A DNA stretch of 64,000 bases from Nocardioides sp. 1609 (GCF_004522105.1 NZ_SPUJ01000001.1:868001-932000); one strand, 5' to 3'. Numbered from the stretch's first letter, positions 50,785 to 61,108 are shown. The notes: generated by a model from the sequence alone, not told the origin. Numbers and translations are program-made.

Positions 50785-51690
50785 ATGAAAAGGCCCTACC
50801 ACCACGGAGAGCTCATCGCTCAGCGCAAGGCCGGCGTGCTCGAACAGGCAGCGCACGTCGCCGCGGTCATCAAAGACGAGGTCCCGCCGGCTGCGATCAC
50901 CTTCCTAGCTGCCCAACCAATGCTGGTGATCGGCGCAGCCGACACCAACGGCGACCTCTGGGCCACGATGCTGACCGGCAACCGCGGCTTCATCACAGTC
51001 ACCGGCCCGTCGACACTGCAGGTATCAGCGACACCGGCGGTGGGCGATCCCCTTCACGTCGCCCTCGGGTGCCCGCAGCTCGTCGGCCTCATTGCTATCG
51101 AGCCGGGCACGCGCCGGCGGGTCCGGATGAACGGGACGGCGTACCCGGCGCCCGGCGGCCTGCGGGTCGAGCTCGCCCAGGTCTACGCCAACTGCCCCAA
51201 GTACATCCAGAAACGGGTGCCGACACCGGCCCACACGACAGCCTCCCCAAGTGCAGCACTAGTCAGCTCCGGCCTGACCACAGCTGACCTCGAGACGATC
51301 CAGAAAACCGACACATTCTTCGTCGCCACCGCAGACCTCGACGGTCACGCAGATGCCTCCCACCGCGGCGGCAACCCCGGCTTCCTCCGCGCCAAAGGCA
51401 CCCACCACCTGCAGTGGCCCGACTACGCCGGCAACTCCATGTTCAACACCCTCGGCAACCTCGAGACCAATCCGCACGCAGGCCTGCTCCTACCCGACTG
51501 GGCATCCGGCACACTGCTGCACCTCACCGGCACCGCCCGCGTCGACTGGGACACAGCCCACGCCGCGCCCGTCCCCGGCGCCCAACGCCTCGTGAACTTC
51601 ACCGTCGAGAGATCGGTCCGCATCGAAGGCGCCTCCCCGCTGCGGTGGACCGACCCTGAGTATTCGCGCTTCAACCCATCACCTCTTTAG
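50785..51690 (+). CDS. PNPOx-fold flavin-binding family protein
   Basis: About 301 residues from ATG 50785, which follows AGGAG; the frame extends upstream over the VOC gene but is rejected. The first part (PPAAITFLAAQPMLVIGAADTNGDLWATMLTGNRGFITV) and second part (TDTFFVATADLDGHADASHRGGNPGFLRA to FNTLGNLETNPHAGLLLPDW) are pyridoxamine-phosphate-oxidase-like, as in two-domain FMN-binding proteins of actinobacteria. It begins 80 bp after the VOC stop and is probably cotranscribed with it. It is likely an FMN- or F420-dependent reductase acting on an unknown small molecule. Confidence 0.85.
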   Translation: MKRPYHHGELIAQRKAGVLEQAAHVAAVIKDEVPPAAITFLAAQPMLVIGAADTNGDLWATMLTGNRGFITVTGPSTLQVSATPAVGDPLHVALGCPQLVGLIAIEPGTRRRVRMNGTAYPAPGGLRVELAQVYANCPKYIQKRVPTPAHTTASPSAALVSSGLTTADLETIQKTDTFFVATADLDGHADASHRGGNPGFLRAKGTHHLQWPDYAGNSMFNTLGNLETNPHAGLLLPDWASGTLLHLTGTARVDWDTAHAAPVPGAQRLVNFTVERSVRIEGASPLRWTDPEYSRFNPSPL

Positions 51691-51991
51691 CGAACGCCAA
51701 ATATGGGACCAAATGCCGATGCCAGCGGGTCTTTGCGAGACGGCTGACGCGTAATTCGACGCGAAACATCGACGTTACGGCTCGCACGGTTCGTTCCGTC
51801 CGTGCTCCACGCCTCAATAAGGACGAGCGCTCCCCGGCAGACCCCGTCCGAGCTCATGCCGCCGCCAACACCGACACTGAAGAACTAATCACGAAGATGC
51901 CAAGCGCAGCCACTATCTTCTCTCGCACCTGGTCGCAGCCTGCGGGCTCGCCGGTCGCGAGAAGCTCACAAACTCCTCCACTCCGGCCACA
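51691..51991. other. Intergenic region, no gene recognised
   Basis: About 300 bp marking the border between intact genes and the decayed zone. Nothing recognisable. Confidence 0.45.
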
Positions 51992-52513
51992 ATGACTATC
52001 GACACTGACCCAAGAGAGGATCACCCGACTCGCGGTCCCGATGAGCCAACGCCCGATGCGATCCGCACGCTCGACGCCTTCGATGACACAGCTGCCGACC
52101 TATACAAGAAAAGTTTTGATGCCTGCGAAGATGGCTGCGGTGGACCATCGATTGCGCAACGCATTGCCGCCCCTACCCAGGTTTGCTGGCTTGGACTCTT
52201 CGAGAGACCCTCGAACCTGGCAAAGGTGGATGCGGACGAAGTCGATCACCACATGGAGTGCGACATCGAAGCTTGTCCCGTCTGCAACGACTACGACCTG
52301 GCTTCAGTGGAAGCCTTGAGCACCCGGCACGCAGCGAGAGGAACCCCGTCAGAGGCCAGCTCGCGGACGGGCGGGTACATCATCTTCCCGTTCCCGGCAG
52401 GTTCGCCTGGGACAGATAAGCGGCTGCGCGGCCTAGGACCTCGTTCTCCTGCTCGAGCGACTCGGTCCACTTGTGGGCCTCACGCAGCGCCTCGGACTCG
52501 GTACCGGAGCTGA
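51992..52513 (+). CDS. Hypothetical protein fragment, 3' end overrun by IS remnant
   Basis: An open frame of 173 codons whose first ~105 residues are acidic (DPREDHPTRGPDEPTPDAIRT...) and carry cysteine pairs (CEDGCGG, CDIEACPVCNDY). From about 52305 onward it is antisense to the IS3 remnant, so the native C-terminus is lost. I do not recognise the protein. It may be a truncated small metal-binding protein or a chance frame. Confidence 0.25.
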   Translation: MTIDTDPREDHPTRGPDEPTPDAIRTLDAFDDTAADLYKKSFDACEDGCGGPSIAQRIAAPTQVCWLGLFERPSNLAKVDADEVDHHMECDIEACPVCNDYDLASVEALSTRHAARGTPSEASSRTGGYIIFPFPAGSPGTDKRLRGLGPRSPARATRSTCGPHAAPRTRYRS

Positions 52514-52688
52514 GTGAGCCTGAAGACCGGGTCGAAAATTTCGGGTCGGTCGCGAGCCAGCGCTTCAGGCACGACGGCGAGATACCGACAGCTTTCGCGA
52601 CCGGGGCCATCGAGGCATCGGAGTCCTTATAGATCCGGATCGCGTCCTCGCGGAACTCCCCATTGGGAACGCCTTCGGCATGGTGCAT
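52303..52688 (-). mobile_element. IS3-family remnant (orfA plus start of orfB)
   Basis: On the minus strand, orfA runs from ATG 52688 with FREDAIRIYKDSDASMAPVAKAVGISPSCLKRWL (helix-turn-helix) to LEQENEVLGRAAAYLSQANLPG, the conserved orfA/orfB junction of IS3-type elements. In the next frame the start of orfB follows (KMMYPPVRELASDGVPLAACRVLKAST) and stops being recognisable near 52305. The DDE integrase domain is gone. No terminal inverted repeats were identified. It is a dead fragment. Confidence 0.8.
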
Positions 52689-53291
52689 ATCCTTCCAGCG
52701 CCGACACATCGACGCAGATCAGATGTCGCCTATCCGTGCAGCTGCGCCAAACGCCGACGCCCCAACCATCACTAACAATACCGATGGTCATACTCCGGCA
52801 GAGGACCCGGCACGAGACCTCTCTACACCCAGCGCCACCACGCCAATTAGCCTGGAACGACTAGTACGCGACCAGAACAGGTCCCAGCAGGCGATGCTGA
52901 ACACCCCATCAGACTGCTCACAAGGACCACCCGCAAAGCGCCTCGCAGCTGGTAACCACAGGCAGCGCACTGCCCGAATGTGACGGATACCAAGGACTCA
53001 GCCGACTGAGACTACTTTCAAGTCGAGACTTGACGTTACCTGCCGCCCGTGATGGCGCGGCACCAAGTCTTGGAACTCGTGTTCGGACTTGACCTGGGGG
53101 GACGGCCGACCGCGAGTTCCGAACGCCCAGTGTCAGCCTGTCCACGCCAAGCGGCCGGCACATCGGGCCAACAAACAACCAAGTTTCTCAGCAGCACCCC
53201 GAAGGCCGCCAACTATCGTTGGCACCGTCCCAGTCGAGTGCACTCACCTCGCGCAGTCCTGGGCCTGGCTGAACAGTACGAGTGTAGCGAC
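52689..53291. other. Decayed intergenic region
   Basis: About 600 bp between the IS remnant and the membrane-protein relic. Only low-complexity frames without motifs. Confidence 0.45.
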
Positions 53292-54030
53292 CTAGCCGCT
53301 GCCGCCGGAGGCAAGCAAGTACGAAACCACGTCAGCGACCGGGACGACCATCTCTCCGTACGCGTCGTAGGCCAGGCCTAGGTAGGCCTGGGCCGGATCC
53401 GTGTCGGGCGCGCCGACCGTCACGCCCTTCGACGTAGTCATCTGGCCGCACAAAGTGATGGGACGACACGGCCCGCATCGACGGATAGGTCGCAGTGCCA
53501 CCTGCCTTTAGCAAGTAATCAGTGGATCCGCTAGGGGTAACGTCAACAGCCGCGGTGTCACCTGCTGCCAGGAGATCCTCAAGCGTGATACCGAGCTTCA
53601 CGTTCCCGTAGCCGACCCGCTCGGTCCCGCCGTAACCTGCCAAGAACTCCGGCGGTTTGACTCTGCTGGTCGGGCCGGTTTGACCTGGGCTAGCCGGCCG
53701 CTCCCCCGACTCTGGCGCGCTGCTGGCCGCGGGCGGGCCGGGCGCGGTCATGGTCTGCCCCGAACTCGTGGCGCGGCCGGAAGTTCTCGTGACGGACGGC
53801 GATGCCTGCCCTTGCTCCCCGGCGAGGGCACTAAGTGCAGTGGCGGCTGCGCCAACTGCGGCGGCAACGACAACAACTGCAGCAACGATCAGCGGGACAC
53901 AGCGTCGCCGACCGGTGCCGTGTGCGATGTCCGCCGGGACGATCGCAATTCCGACGTCGCTGTGCTGGGCCACAGCAGCAGCAATCGGCATCTCATGACT
54001 GCCCCCCTCAGCGCCGTGTGCTGCAAGCAT
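53292..54030 (-). pseudogene. Frameshifted single-pass membrane/lipid-anchored protein relic
   Basis: The frame from 54030 carries one membrane segment (CVPLIVAAVVVVAAAVGAAATAL), a Ser/Thr/Pro-rich linker and an outside segment (GYGNVKLGITLEDLLAAGDTAAVDVTP). Near 53440 the natural continuation switches frame: the tail DPAQAYLGLAYDAYGEMVVPVADVVSYLLASGG, ending at 53292, is in another frame. It follows the kinase relic directly and may be its target, or its extracellular part separated by decay. Confidence 0.55.
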
Positions 54031-54034
54031 TGAG

Positions 54035-55001
54035 CTAGATCTCAGCTAAGGTCCGTGGACCTCGGCCGCCCGACACGCCCTCACCGTCAGCGGCCAAGAC
54101 GTGCGCCAGTTCGACGGCCCTCGGCCAATCGGCTGGTGTCGCAACAAGCGCACACGCAACGAGCGGGACGAGCATTGGATCGAGCTCGGCCGGCATAGAG
54201 GAGGACCCGGTCCAACCCCGCAAGGTCGCGAGACAGTCCTCGATGCTGTCGCCGCCAAACGGCGAAGACCCGGCTGCGGCGTACCAGCACAAGCAACCCC
54301 ACGAGAAGACGTCGACGGCTGGGGTCGGCGTCGAGAACGGACGAGCCGCTCCGGAGACATCCACCCCGGCGAGCCCGGCGCAAGCAATCCGGTCCGAGTC
54401 AAGTTCGAAGCGACCCAAAGAAGGCGACGCCGAAGTCGATGAGGCGCGGCCCAGCGCTGGTCGAGATGACGTTCGACGGCTTGAGGTCGCGATGAATCGG
54501 CCCATGACGACGCAGGTCGGTCCATCCGGCCGCCAGCGCTGCCCCCAACGCCCGCTGCTGGTGCCGGTCCAGCGACCCGCACGTCCGGATGAGTTGCTCA
54601 AGGGTGGCCCCTTCGATGTACTCCATCGCGACCCACTGCCGCACAGCCGACACGTCCGATGCGAGCACCTCCGGAACGAATGGCGTCTCAACCGCTGAGG
54701 CCGCCGGCACTTCACGGCGAACCCGCCTACCGGCGTCCGGATCGTCTGCGAAGTCCAGCTGGATCATCATGACCACCGCTGCCTTGCCGACAGACCGAGC
54801 AAAGAACGCCACACCCATCCCGCCGACACCAAGCCGGCCAAGGATCTCGCATCTCCTAAGCGACGTAGGGTCACCGGCCTTCAAGGGGATAAGCCAGTCA
54901 GGGTCGACCACAGCTCCCGCTCCCCGCAACATCGGCAACCAACGCCCAACGGTAGAGCGCGAACGCCGACGAGGACCCCGGAACGCCGACCTCGCCCTCA
55001 C
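54035..55001 (-). pseudogene. Frameshifted Ser/Thr protein kinase (PknB-type)
   Basis: The N-terminal part (54399-55001) shows the glycine loop LGRLGVGGMGVAFFA, EYIEGATLEQLI, the catalytic loop IHRDLKPSNVI and LIDFGVAFF. Downstream the frame shifts near 54420, and the rest of the lobe is read from the other frame (SGAARPFSTPTPAVDVFSWGCLCWYAAAGSSPFGG...). The ATP-anchoring Lys expected in a VAVK segment is absent (VVMMIQ). The frameshift and the lost Lys together indicate an inactive gene, unless the sequence contains errors. Confidence 0.8.
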
Positions 55002-55910
55002 CTAGCCCCGCGGGGCTCACTTCGCTCGCCGCCCATGAAGCAGACCCAGAGTGTCACCCCTACGTCGATGGATCGCCACGACCTTCGAACGCAGGAGCTC
55101 GGCGGCACCCAACGCCCAGGAGGCGAGTAGACGCTGACAGCACGCGTGGTGCTCTGACGGCGCCATCGGACGACGCTCGTACGCCATCCCACGCGTCGAA
55201 CCGGCTTGACCGAGTTGAAACGCAGCGGTGGGCATGCCGGCGGCGGAGACCTCGGCCCGAGCATCCAGTTCTACTGCTCAGGGCACCGTCAGGATGGGAC
55301 ATGGACAGTCACGGTCAACTGCTGCGCGCCACGCCATCTCACTTTCCACCTCGTAGGTGACGTTTCCGGCGGGGATTTGCATTTGTGGTCGAGCTCGCGC
55401 GGACGTCTCGAACTTCACCATCGGCCACGATTGCCCGACGCATCCCGCGAGAGGTGATGAGGAAGGAACCAACGCCTGCGAGTGCCAAAGAGGTTGCCAG
55501 CGTCCCACCTACGCCGGCCAGAATTTCGCCGCCGTCTACAGTCTTCCGTCTTTCTGCGAGTAGCAGCCACAAGGAACGACCCCGAACACTAATCGGGCGA
55601 TCCAGCCGCGCGTGTTGTAGCTCAACCGCTCATTTTCGTTAGCACACGACGGCGACGGAGTTGAGCCATTCGTGTGCCTGACATTTCCCGACCCAACTCC
55701 GCCGCGATATCCGTGTGGGTCGCCGCGCTTCGGTGACCTGACTTTGCGCAGCCCTCTGGATGTTTGGGAGCAGCAGGTTTCTACTTGCCCGGCTGAACAT
55801 CGAACGGGGCGGGGAGGCGCTTCAATCATCGGTTTGCGCAGGCGCAGGGTCGACACTGGCACGCGCGCACGGAAATCGGGGTGCATAAGGATGACGCCGC
55901 TGAACTCGCC
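55002..55910. other. Decayed region, no intact gene
   Basis: About 900 bp. Short minus-strand frames look like gene fragments (for example 55339-55572 with a hydrophobic stretch LAGVGGTLATSLALAGVGSFLITS, and 55017-55235), but none is complete or recognisable. Confidence 0.45.
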
Positions 55911-56123
55911 CTACTTACCAGTTGAGACGAGGCCCCGCATGAGGTCGATGTGGGTGGGGTCGGGGTGCGGGCCGTAGCGGCGCCAGAAGGCGTAGGCGAC
56001 TAGGTCGGCTGCTTGCACAAGCCGGCTGGGCGGCTGTCCGTGAAGAGTGGCACTTGGATGAGGCTGTCCAGTCGAGCGCCGGACCGTTGCCACTGTGCGG
56101 CCATGCTCTGGATTTCGCGTTCG
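55911..56123 (-). pseudogene. C-terminal relic of a DUF3800-type protein
   Basis: After the thiolase stop, one frame reads YEREIQSMAAQWQRSGARLD then SLIQVPLFTDSR. A frameshift near 56035 leads to PSRLVQAADLVAYAFWRRYG before a stop at 55911. The ADLVAYA segment after a helix is typical of the C-terminus of DUF3800 proteins, which are often found near defence or mobile genes. The first ~170 residues are absent. Confidence 0.5.
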
Positions 56124-56125
56124 TA

Positions 56126-57301
56126 TCACGAGGCATTCTCCAGCACCACAGCGAGGGCTTGGCCGACGCCAATGCAGACCGCGGCCACGCCCCAACGCTC
56201 GCCACTCTCGGCCAGACGGTGAGCCAAGGTCCCGAGGATCCGCGTGCCGCTGGCGCCGAGCGGATGACCGACGGCAATCGCGCCGCCCTTCGCATTGACA
56301 ATCTCAGGATCGACCTTCCACGCGTCCATGCAGGCGAGCGACTGGACGGCGAACGCCTCGTTGAGCTCGACCGCGCCGACGTCGGCCCACACAATCCCCG
56401 CCCGGGCCAACGCCTTGTTGGCAGCTTCGACGGGCGCGTAACCGAAGTCCTGCGGGTCAAGGGCATGGGCGCCGCGACCAGCGACTCTCGCTAAAGGATC
56501 TACGCCTACCTCGGCGCCCTCCACAGCGAGCAGCACCGCAGAAGCACCGTCATTGAGCGGGGACGCGTTGGCCGCAGTGATTGTCCCGTCCCTACGGAAC
56601 GACGGCGTGAGCCCGGCGAGCTTCTCAACCGTCGAGCCCGGACGGATCCCCTCGTCGCGGGCCAGTTCGACGCCAGGCACCGGCACAACTAAGTCGTCGT
56701 AGAACCCCGCCTCCCAAGCAGCGTCGGCCAGATTGTGCGAGCGAGCCGCAAACTCATCCTGGCGCTCACGCGAGATGGAAAACCGGTCAGCAAGCACCTC
56801 GTTGGCCTCTCCCAGCGAGACCGTCCACTCCGCCGGCATCCGCGCATTGACCAGGCGCCAGCCGAGGGTCGTCGACACTGCGGCGACATCGCCGGCCGGG
56901 AACGGGCGCGACGGCTTAGGCAGCACCCACGGTGCACGGGTCATCGACTCGACGCCCCCCGCAACCGCAACCTTCGCATCACCCGACTCGATCGTGCGCG
57001 AGGCCATCATCGCGGCGTCAAGCGAAGACCCGCAGAGCCGGTTGACCGTGGTCGCCGACACCGATGTCGGCAACCCGGCAAGTAGGACCGCCATTCGTCC
57101 AACGTTGCGGTTGTCCTCGCCCGCACCGTTGGCATTTCCCCACACCACGTCACCGATTCGCGCAGGGTCAAGCGCAGGCACCTTCGCCAGCAATTCGGAG
57201 AGCGCGACAGCGGCAAGGTCATCGGCACGGACGCCGCTCAGGGCGCCTCCGAAGCGGCCGAAGGGCGTACGGGCGGCGGCGTACAACATGGCATCCAGCA
57301 C
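56126..57301 (-). CDS. Thiolase, probable beta-ketoadipyl-CoA thiolase type
   Basis: A 391-residue thiolase. Nucleophile Cys is in VNRLCGSSLDA, then GGVESMTRAPWV, ELNEAFAVQSLA, His in VGHPLGASGTR and the second Cys in CIGVGQ. The CIGVGQ ending resembles PcaF-type 3-oxoadipyl-CoA thiolases rather than CxGGG-type acetoacetyl-CoA thiolases. The start is GTG 57301 or ATG 57289. It is divergent from a LysR regulator, as in many aromatic-acid clusters, but no other beta-ketoadipate gene is in the window. Confidence 0.9.
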   Translation of the reverse strand: MLDAMLYAAARTPFGRFGGALSGVRADDLAAVALSELLAKVPALDPARIGDVVWGNANGAGEDNRNVGRMAVLLAGLPTSVSATTVNRLCGSSLDAAMMASRTIESGDAKVAVAGGVESMTRAPWVLPKPSRPFPAGDVAAVSTTLGWRLVNARMPAEWTVSLGEANEVLADRFSISRERQDEFAARSHNLADAAWEAGFYDDLVVPVPGVELARDEGIRPGSTVEKLAGLTPSFRRDGTITAANASPLNDGASAVLLAVEGAEVGVDPLARVAGRGAHALDPQDFGYAPVEAANKALARAGIVWADVGAVELNEAFAVQSLACMDAWKVDPEIVNAKGGAIAVGHPLGASGTRILGTLAHRLAESGERWGVAAVCIGVGQALAVVLENAS

Positions 57302-57357
57302 GTCCCGAACCTAGACACGGACACCGATCTCGTCCAACACTAGTTTGTGAACAATTA

Positions 57358-57372
57358 ATCGCCTGGGCCGAT
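57358..57372. promoter_or_regulatory. LysR-type box (T-N11-A) between thiolase and lysR
   Basis: ATCGCCTGGGCCGAT is an interrupted palindrome with the T-N11-A pattern (T57359, A57371). It ends just before TAAGAT (57372-57377), a -10 that lies six bases from the GTG at 57384 and implies a leaderless lysR transcript. It is a likely binding site for the LysR protein. Confidence 0.55.
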
Positions 57373-57383
57373 AAGATCAACCC

Positions 57384-58280
57384 GTGGAGATCCGCGTCCT
57401 GCGTCACGTGCTCGTTCTCGCCGAGGAGCAGCACTTCGGTCGCGCGGCAGCCCGGGCACACCTCGCACAGTCAGCCCTCTCGGAGCAGCTGAAACGGCTC
57501 GAAACCGAGCTTGGCGTCCGCCTGTTCGACCGCTCGACCCGACGAGTAACCATCACCGAGGCCGGCGAGCGCTTCGTACGGCACGCCCGCTCCATCGTGG
57601 CTTCGGCCGACCACGCCACGACCGACATGCGCGCCGTCGCTGACGGGCGCACAGGCGCTGTCTCAGTCGGCTTCGTCGGGACCGCGACATACGACGTGCT
57701 GCCGCGCGTCGCCCACTACGTGCGCACCGACATGCCAGGAATCGACCTGACGCTGCGCGGCGAGCTCCTCAATCCGACCCTGTTGGAGCGGCTCTCGACG
57801 AACGAGCTCCATCTAGCACTGATCCGCCCCACCTGCACTCCGCCCGCCGGACTCCTCGTCGAACACCTGCGCAGCGAGCGACTGGTAGCCGTCCTGCCGG
57901 ACACCCACCCCCTCGCCGATCGAAGGCAGATCCGCCTGGAACTCCTCGCCGACGAAGACTTCGTCATCCATCCCTCAAGCGAGCAATCCTCAATTCACCA
58001 GGTCGTCCTGTCGGCCTGCGCCCGCGCCGGCTTCATCCCACGCTCGACTCTCGAAGTCCGCGAGACCGCAACCCTTGCGGTCTTCGTCGCAGCAGGCCTC
58101 GGCGTCGCGCTTGTCCCCGCACCGGCCCGTAGCCTGCAGCTCGACGGCGTCGCGTACGTGGACCTAGCAACAAGGGTTCCTATCGATCTCGCCCTAGCCC
58201 GACGGAACTCAGACCACTCGCCCGCCACCGCATTCGTTGCCAGAGCGATCAGGCGATGCGTCGCGGTCGCAGAGAGCTAG
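57384..58280 (+). CDS. LysR-family transcriptional regulator
   Basis: 298 residues from GTG 57384. The winged helix is MEIRVLRHVLVLAEEQHFGRAAARAHLAQSALSEQLKRLETELGVRLFDRSTRRVTITEAGERF. The effector domain follows, with VGFVGTATYDVLPRVAHYV and FVIHPSSEQSSIHQVV. This subtype resembles aromatic-catabolism LysR proteins of the BenM/CatR kind. It is divergent from the thiolase, with a LysR box in the short intergenic region. Confidence 0.92.
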   Translation: MEIRVLRHVLVLAEEQHFGRAAARAHLAQSALSEQLKRLETELGVRLFDRSTRRVTITEAGERFVRHARSIVASADHATTDMRAVADGRTGAVSVGFVGTATYDVLPRVAHYVRTDMPGIDLTLRGELLNPTLLERLSTNELHLALIRPTCTPPAGLLVEHLRSERLVAVLPDTHPLADRRQIRLELLADEDFVIHPSSEQSSIHQVVLSACARAGFIPRSTLEVRETATLAVFVAAGLGVALVPAPARSLQLDGVAYVDLATRVPIDLALARRNSDHSPATAFVARAIRRCVAVAES

Positions 58281-58873
58281 ATCGGACCGGAGCGACCAAC
58301 CGGCCCGGCACACCATCGGCGCCAGATCTGAGTTTGCCATGAAGACGACCTAGCAACGCCCCGGGCTTTGGGCGGTCCATCCTGGCCCAGACGGCTCGCC
58401 AGATGGTGCCGCCAATCTCGGTGCTTGCCATTGACCCGGACCAGGCCAGGGAAATCCGGCGGGTTTCAGTCTGTAGCGACGGTCAGACCTTCGCTCGCGC
58501 GTACGCCCACCAAGCACTGCCCGCACGCTGCTGACAACTCACATCGGAACGGTAGGTCCCACAGTTTCTCCCATGACGTGGCCGATGCGCCACACACTGC
58601 CCGGGTAGTGCCCATCTCCTTGGCGTGCACAGGTCCGGCCAGTCCCTCCCCACCGCGCAGTATTGGGGACTGACTGACGAACGGGCCGGTGACGAAAAAC
58701 CGGGAGCGCGCCGCCGGGGACGCCGGGGTCTCAGCCGACCCCAGGTACGGGAAGGGACGCCCCGCGGACCCTCCGCCGCGTGAACCGGTCCTTGACCTAT
58801 TAGTTTCTATAACAAGACCCCATCCACCTTGACCTCGATACACGTTGGCGCCCCAGGCGGTCAACGGCCCGGC
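58281..58873. other. Intergenic region between convergent genes
   Basis: About 590 bp. No gene is recognised. A hairpin GGGGTC-TCAGCC-GACCCC (58725-58742) may terminate one of the flanking transcripts. Confidence 0.5.
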
Positions 58874-61108
58874 TCACACCGCTTCGGGGCGTGGTTGCCC
58901 GTCCCCCGCATCTCGGTCCTCGGCCGGCCGGGAACCCTCATCGGCCGACGTGGAGGGCTCGGTCCACGAGATCAGTCCATCCAGAGCTTCGATGGTCGTG
59001 CCATGGGCTCGCAGGGGGTTGACTTCGAGCGATTCGAGGGCGTCACCCAGGGACTGCCCCAATTCGGCTACCTTCAGAATGGTCCGCGCCAGGGCTTTGC
59101 GGTCCACCGGCGCAAGACCATGCCCGCCATCCAGGATCGAACTTCCCCGGAGCTTGTTTAGGGCGTCCTCGACACTCTGCTCCGTGGTGGGGAGAACGAC
59201 GAGCGAGACGTCCTGCAACACTTCGGTCCAGACGCCACCCAGACCAATTGCAAGCACGAGCCCCCAGGTCTCGTCACGCTTCAGTCCCACGATGAGATCG
59301 ATCCCTGCGTCCCGTTGGGGAGTGATGAGCGCCCCCTCGATGCGGGCGTCCGCGACGTGGGCAAGCGGGCGGCTGCGCACCTGATCGAACGCCGCAATCG
59401 CTGCGTCTTCGTCGGCGATGCCAAGCACCACGCCACCTACCCGGCTCTTGTGCGCGATGTCCGGAGAGGACACCTTCGCAACCAACGGGAATCCGAACTG
59501 TCGAGCAGTCTCGAGGACTTCATCCCTGGTGACGCACACCCGCCAGGGCATCACCGGAACGCCCGCGCTCTCTAAGAGATCGAGACTGCGTGCCTCGGTC
59601 CAGACGAGACCCCGGCCTCGGTCGGGAACTTCGCGTGCTTCGGGCTTTCTGCTCGGGTCGTTGAGGGCCCGTGCTCCCCCGCGCGCGAGGAAGCGCTCAC
59701 GGGTCTCGCGCCACCAGCAGGACTTCTCGATGGCAAACACACCGTGTGCGGCGCCGCCGATCTCGTAGCCCTTACCGGACTGCTCCACGATGTCGCGGTA
59801 CGCGGCCGGCGGATCGGAGTAGACAAGTGAGGCAGGAAGTAGCGGCTTCGTGGACCGACGTACGACCGCCCCGTACGGTTCACTGGCCGCGACTGCGGCT
59901 GCCAGATCCGGTACGCCGTCCGGGCCGGGGAGGAAGTCGTTAAACACCACGATGTCGAGATTCGGATCCTTGGTCAACACCTCGAGTGCTTTCGGGATGA
60001 TCGTCACGTCGGTCTGCGCGACTCCCGTGACATCCAACGGATTCTTGGGTGTGCTGATGGCCGGCAGGATCTCGGTCAGCCTGGTCACCGTCTCCGGCTG
60101 AAGCTTGGGCATGTTCAGCCCCGCCTCGATCGCGAGGTCTGCGAACATCTCGCAAACTCCGCCCGACACGCTGAGGTAAGCCAGGCGACGACCCGGCATG
60201 ACGCCATGGTTGGCGAGCAGGGCGAGCGTCGCCAGGTACTCCTCGAGCGAGCGCACTGAGATCACTCCGAGCTCCTCCAGTGCGGCTTCTTTGACCTTCT
60301 GGTCACCTACGATGGCGCCGGTGTGGGACACCGCCATGTCGACGGTCACCTCGGTCCGACCGGCCGTGAGGGCGACAATCGGCTTCCCGGCCTCCAGCGC
60401 TCGTGAGGCGGCGCGACGGAACGCCTCGGGGTCGCGCGTGGTCTCCATGTAGATGCCGATGACCTGGGTGGCGGGGTCCTCCACGAAGTAGTCGATCATG
60501 TGGTCGAGGGAGATGACGGCTTCGTTGGCGACGCCAGCCAGCGTGCTGAACCCCACACCGCGCGGGGTGAGGCCCGAGACCGTTGCCGCCAGCAGGACAC
60601 CGCTTTGTGCGGCCAGACCGACAGAGCCCTGAGGCACGCCCCCGCCAGGGGAGCCGTAGGCGACCACGTGGTCCGTCGCGTTGATGAACCCGATGGTGTT
60701 CGGTCCCAGGAGCGCCACCTCGTGCTTGTGAGCCACCTCGATGAGCCGCCTCTGACGAGCCGCACCCTCGACCGTTTCCCCAAAACCGCCCGAGAGCACG
60801 ACGACGTTGCGTGTACCCCGCTTAGCGGCCTGCTCGACAGCGTCAACCACCCGGTCGCCGCCATAGAGGACGTACAGCATGTCGATCGGCCCATCGACCG
60901 CATCGAGGGAGGGGACGGTGCGCTCCCCATGCACGACCGGGCTGTTGGGATTGACGTAATGCACCGTGCCGGCGAACGAGTTGCGGCGAAGGCCCTCGTG
61001 CACCTGTCGTGACATGTCGTTCCGGTCGCTTGCGCCGAGCAGGGCGATCGACCTCGGGTTGAAAAACTCGCGCAGACGGGCAGGCGAGACGAATGGGGCT
61101 GAAACCAC
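58874..61108 (-). CDS. NDP-forming acyl-CoA synthetase (CoA ligase with ATP-grasp domain)
   Basis: About 744 residues from GTG 61108, preceded by AGGAGA. Domain order is CoA-binding (FNPRSIALLGASDRN, GGFGETVEG), succinyl-CoA-ligase-like (LLGPNTIGF, VGLAAQSG, the phosphorylated His in AVSHTGAIVGDQ), then an ATP-grasp domain (FPLVAKVSSPDIAHKSRVGGVVLG, ALITPQRDAGIDLIVGL, GIGLGG-type LAIGLGGVWTE). Such enzymes make acyl-CoA from a carboxylic acid, CoA and ATP with release of ADP and Pi. It is last in the liv-type operon, so it probably activates the acid that the ABC transporter imports. Confidence 0.9.
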   Translation of the reverse strand: MVSAPFVSPARLREFFNPRSIALLGASDRNDMSRQVHEGLRRNSFAGTVHYVNPNSPVVHGERTVPSLDAVDGPIDMLYVLYGGDRVVDAVEQAAKRGTRNVVVLSGGFGETVEGAARQRRLIEVAHKHEVALLGPNTIGFINATDHVVAYGSPGGGVPQGSVGLAAQSGVLLAATVSGLTPRGVGFSTLAGVANEAVISLDHMIDYFVEDPATQVIGIYMETTRDPEAFRRAASRALEAGKPIVALTAGRTEVTVDMAVSHTGAIVGDQKVKEAALEELGVISVRSLEEYLATLALLANHGVMPGRRLAYLSVSGGVCEMFADLAIEAGLNMPKLQPETVTRLTEILPAISTPKNPLDVTGVAQTDVTIIPKALEVLTKDPNLDIVVFNDFLPGPDGVPDLAAAVAASEPYGAVVRRSTKPLLPASLVYSDPPAAYRDIVEQSGKGYEIGGAAHGVFAIEKSCWWRETRERFLARGGARALNDPSRKPEAREVPDRGRGLVWTEARSLDLLESAGVPVMPWRVCVTRDEVLETARQFGFPLVAKVSSPDIAHKSRVGGVVLGIADEDAAIAAFDQVRSRPLAHVADARIEGALITPQRDAGIDLIVGLKRDETWGLVLAIGLGGVWTEVLQDVSLVVLPTTEQSVEDALNKLRGSSILDGGHGLAPVDRKALARTILKVAELGQSLGDALESLEVNPLRAHGTTIEALDGLISWTEPSTSADEGSRPAEDRDAGDGQPRPEAV

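Noticed and set aside
54035-55001. A functional Ser/Thr kinase
   Set aside because: The lobes are in different frames and the ATP-binding Lys is missing.
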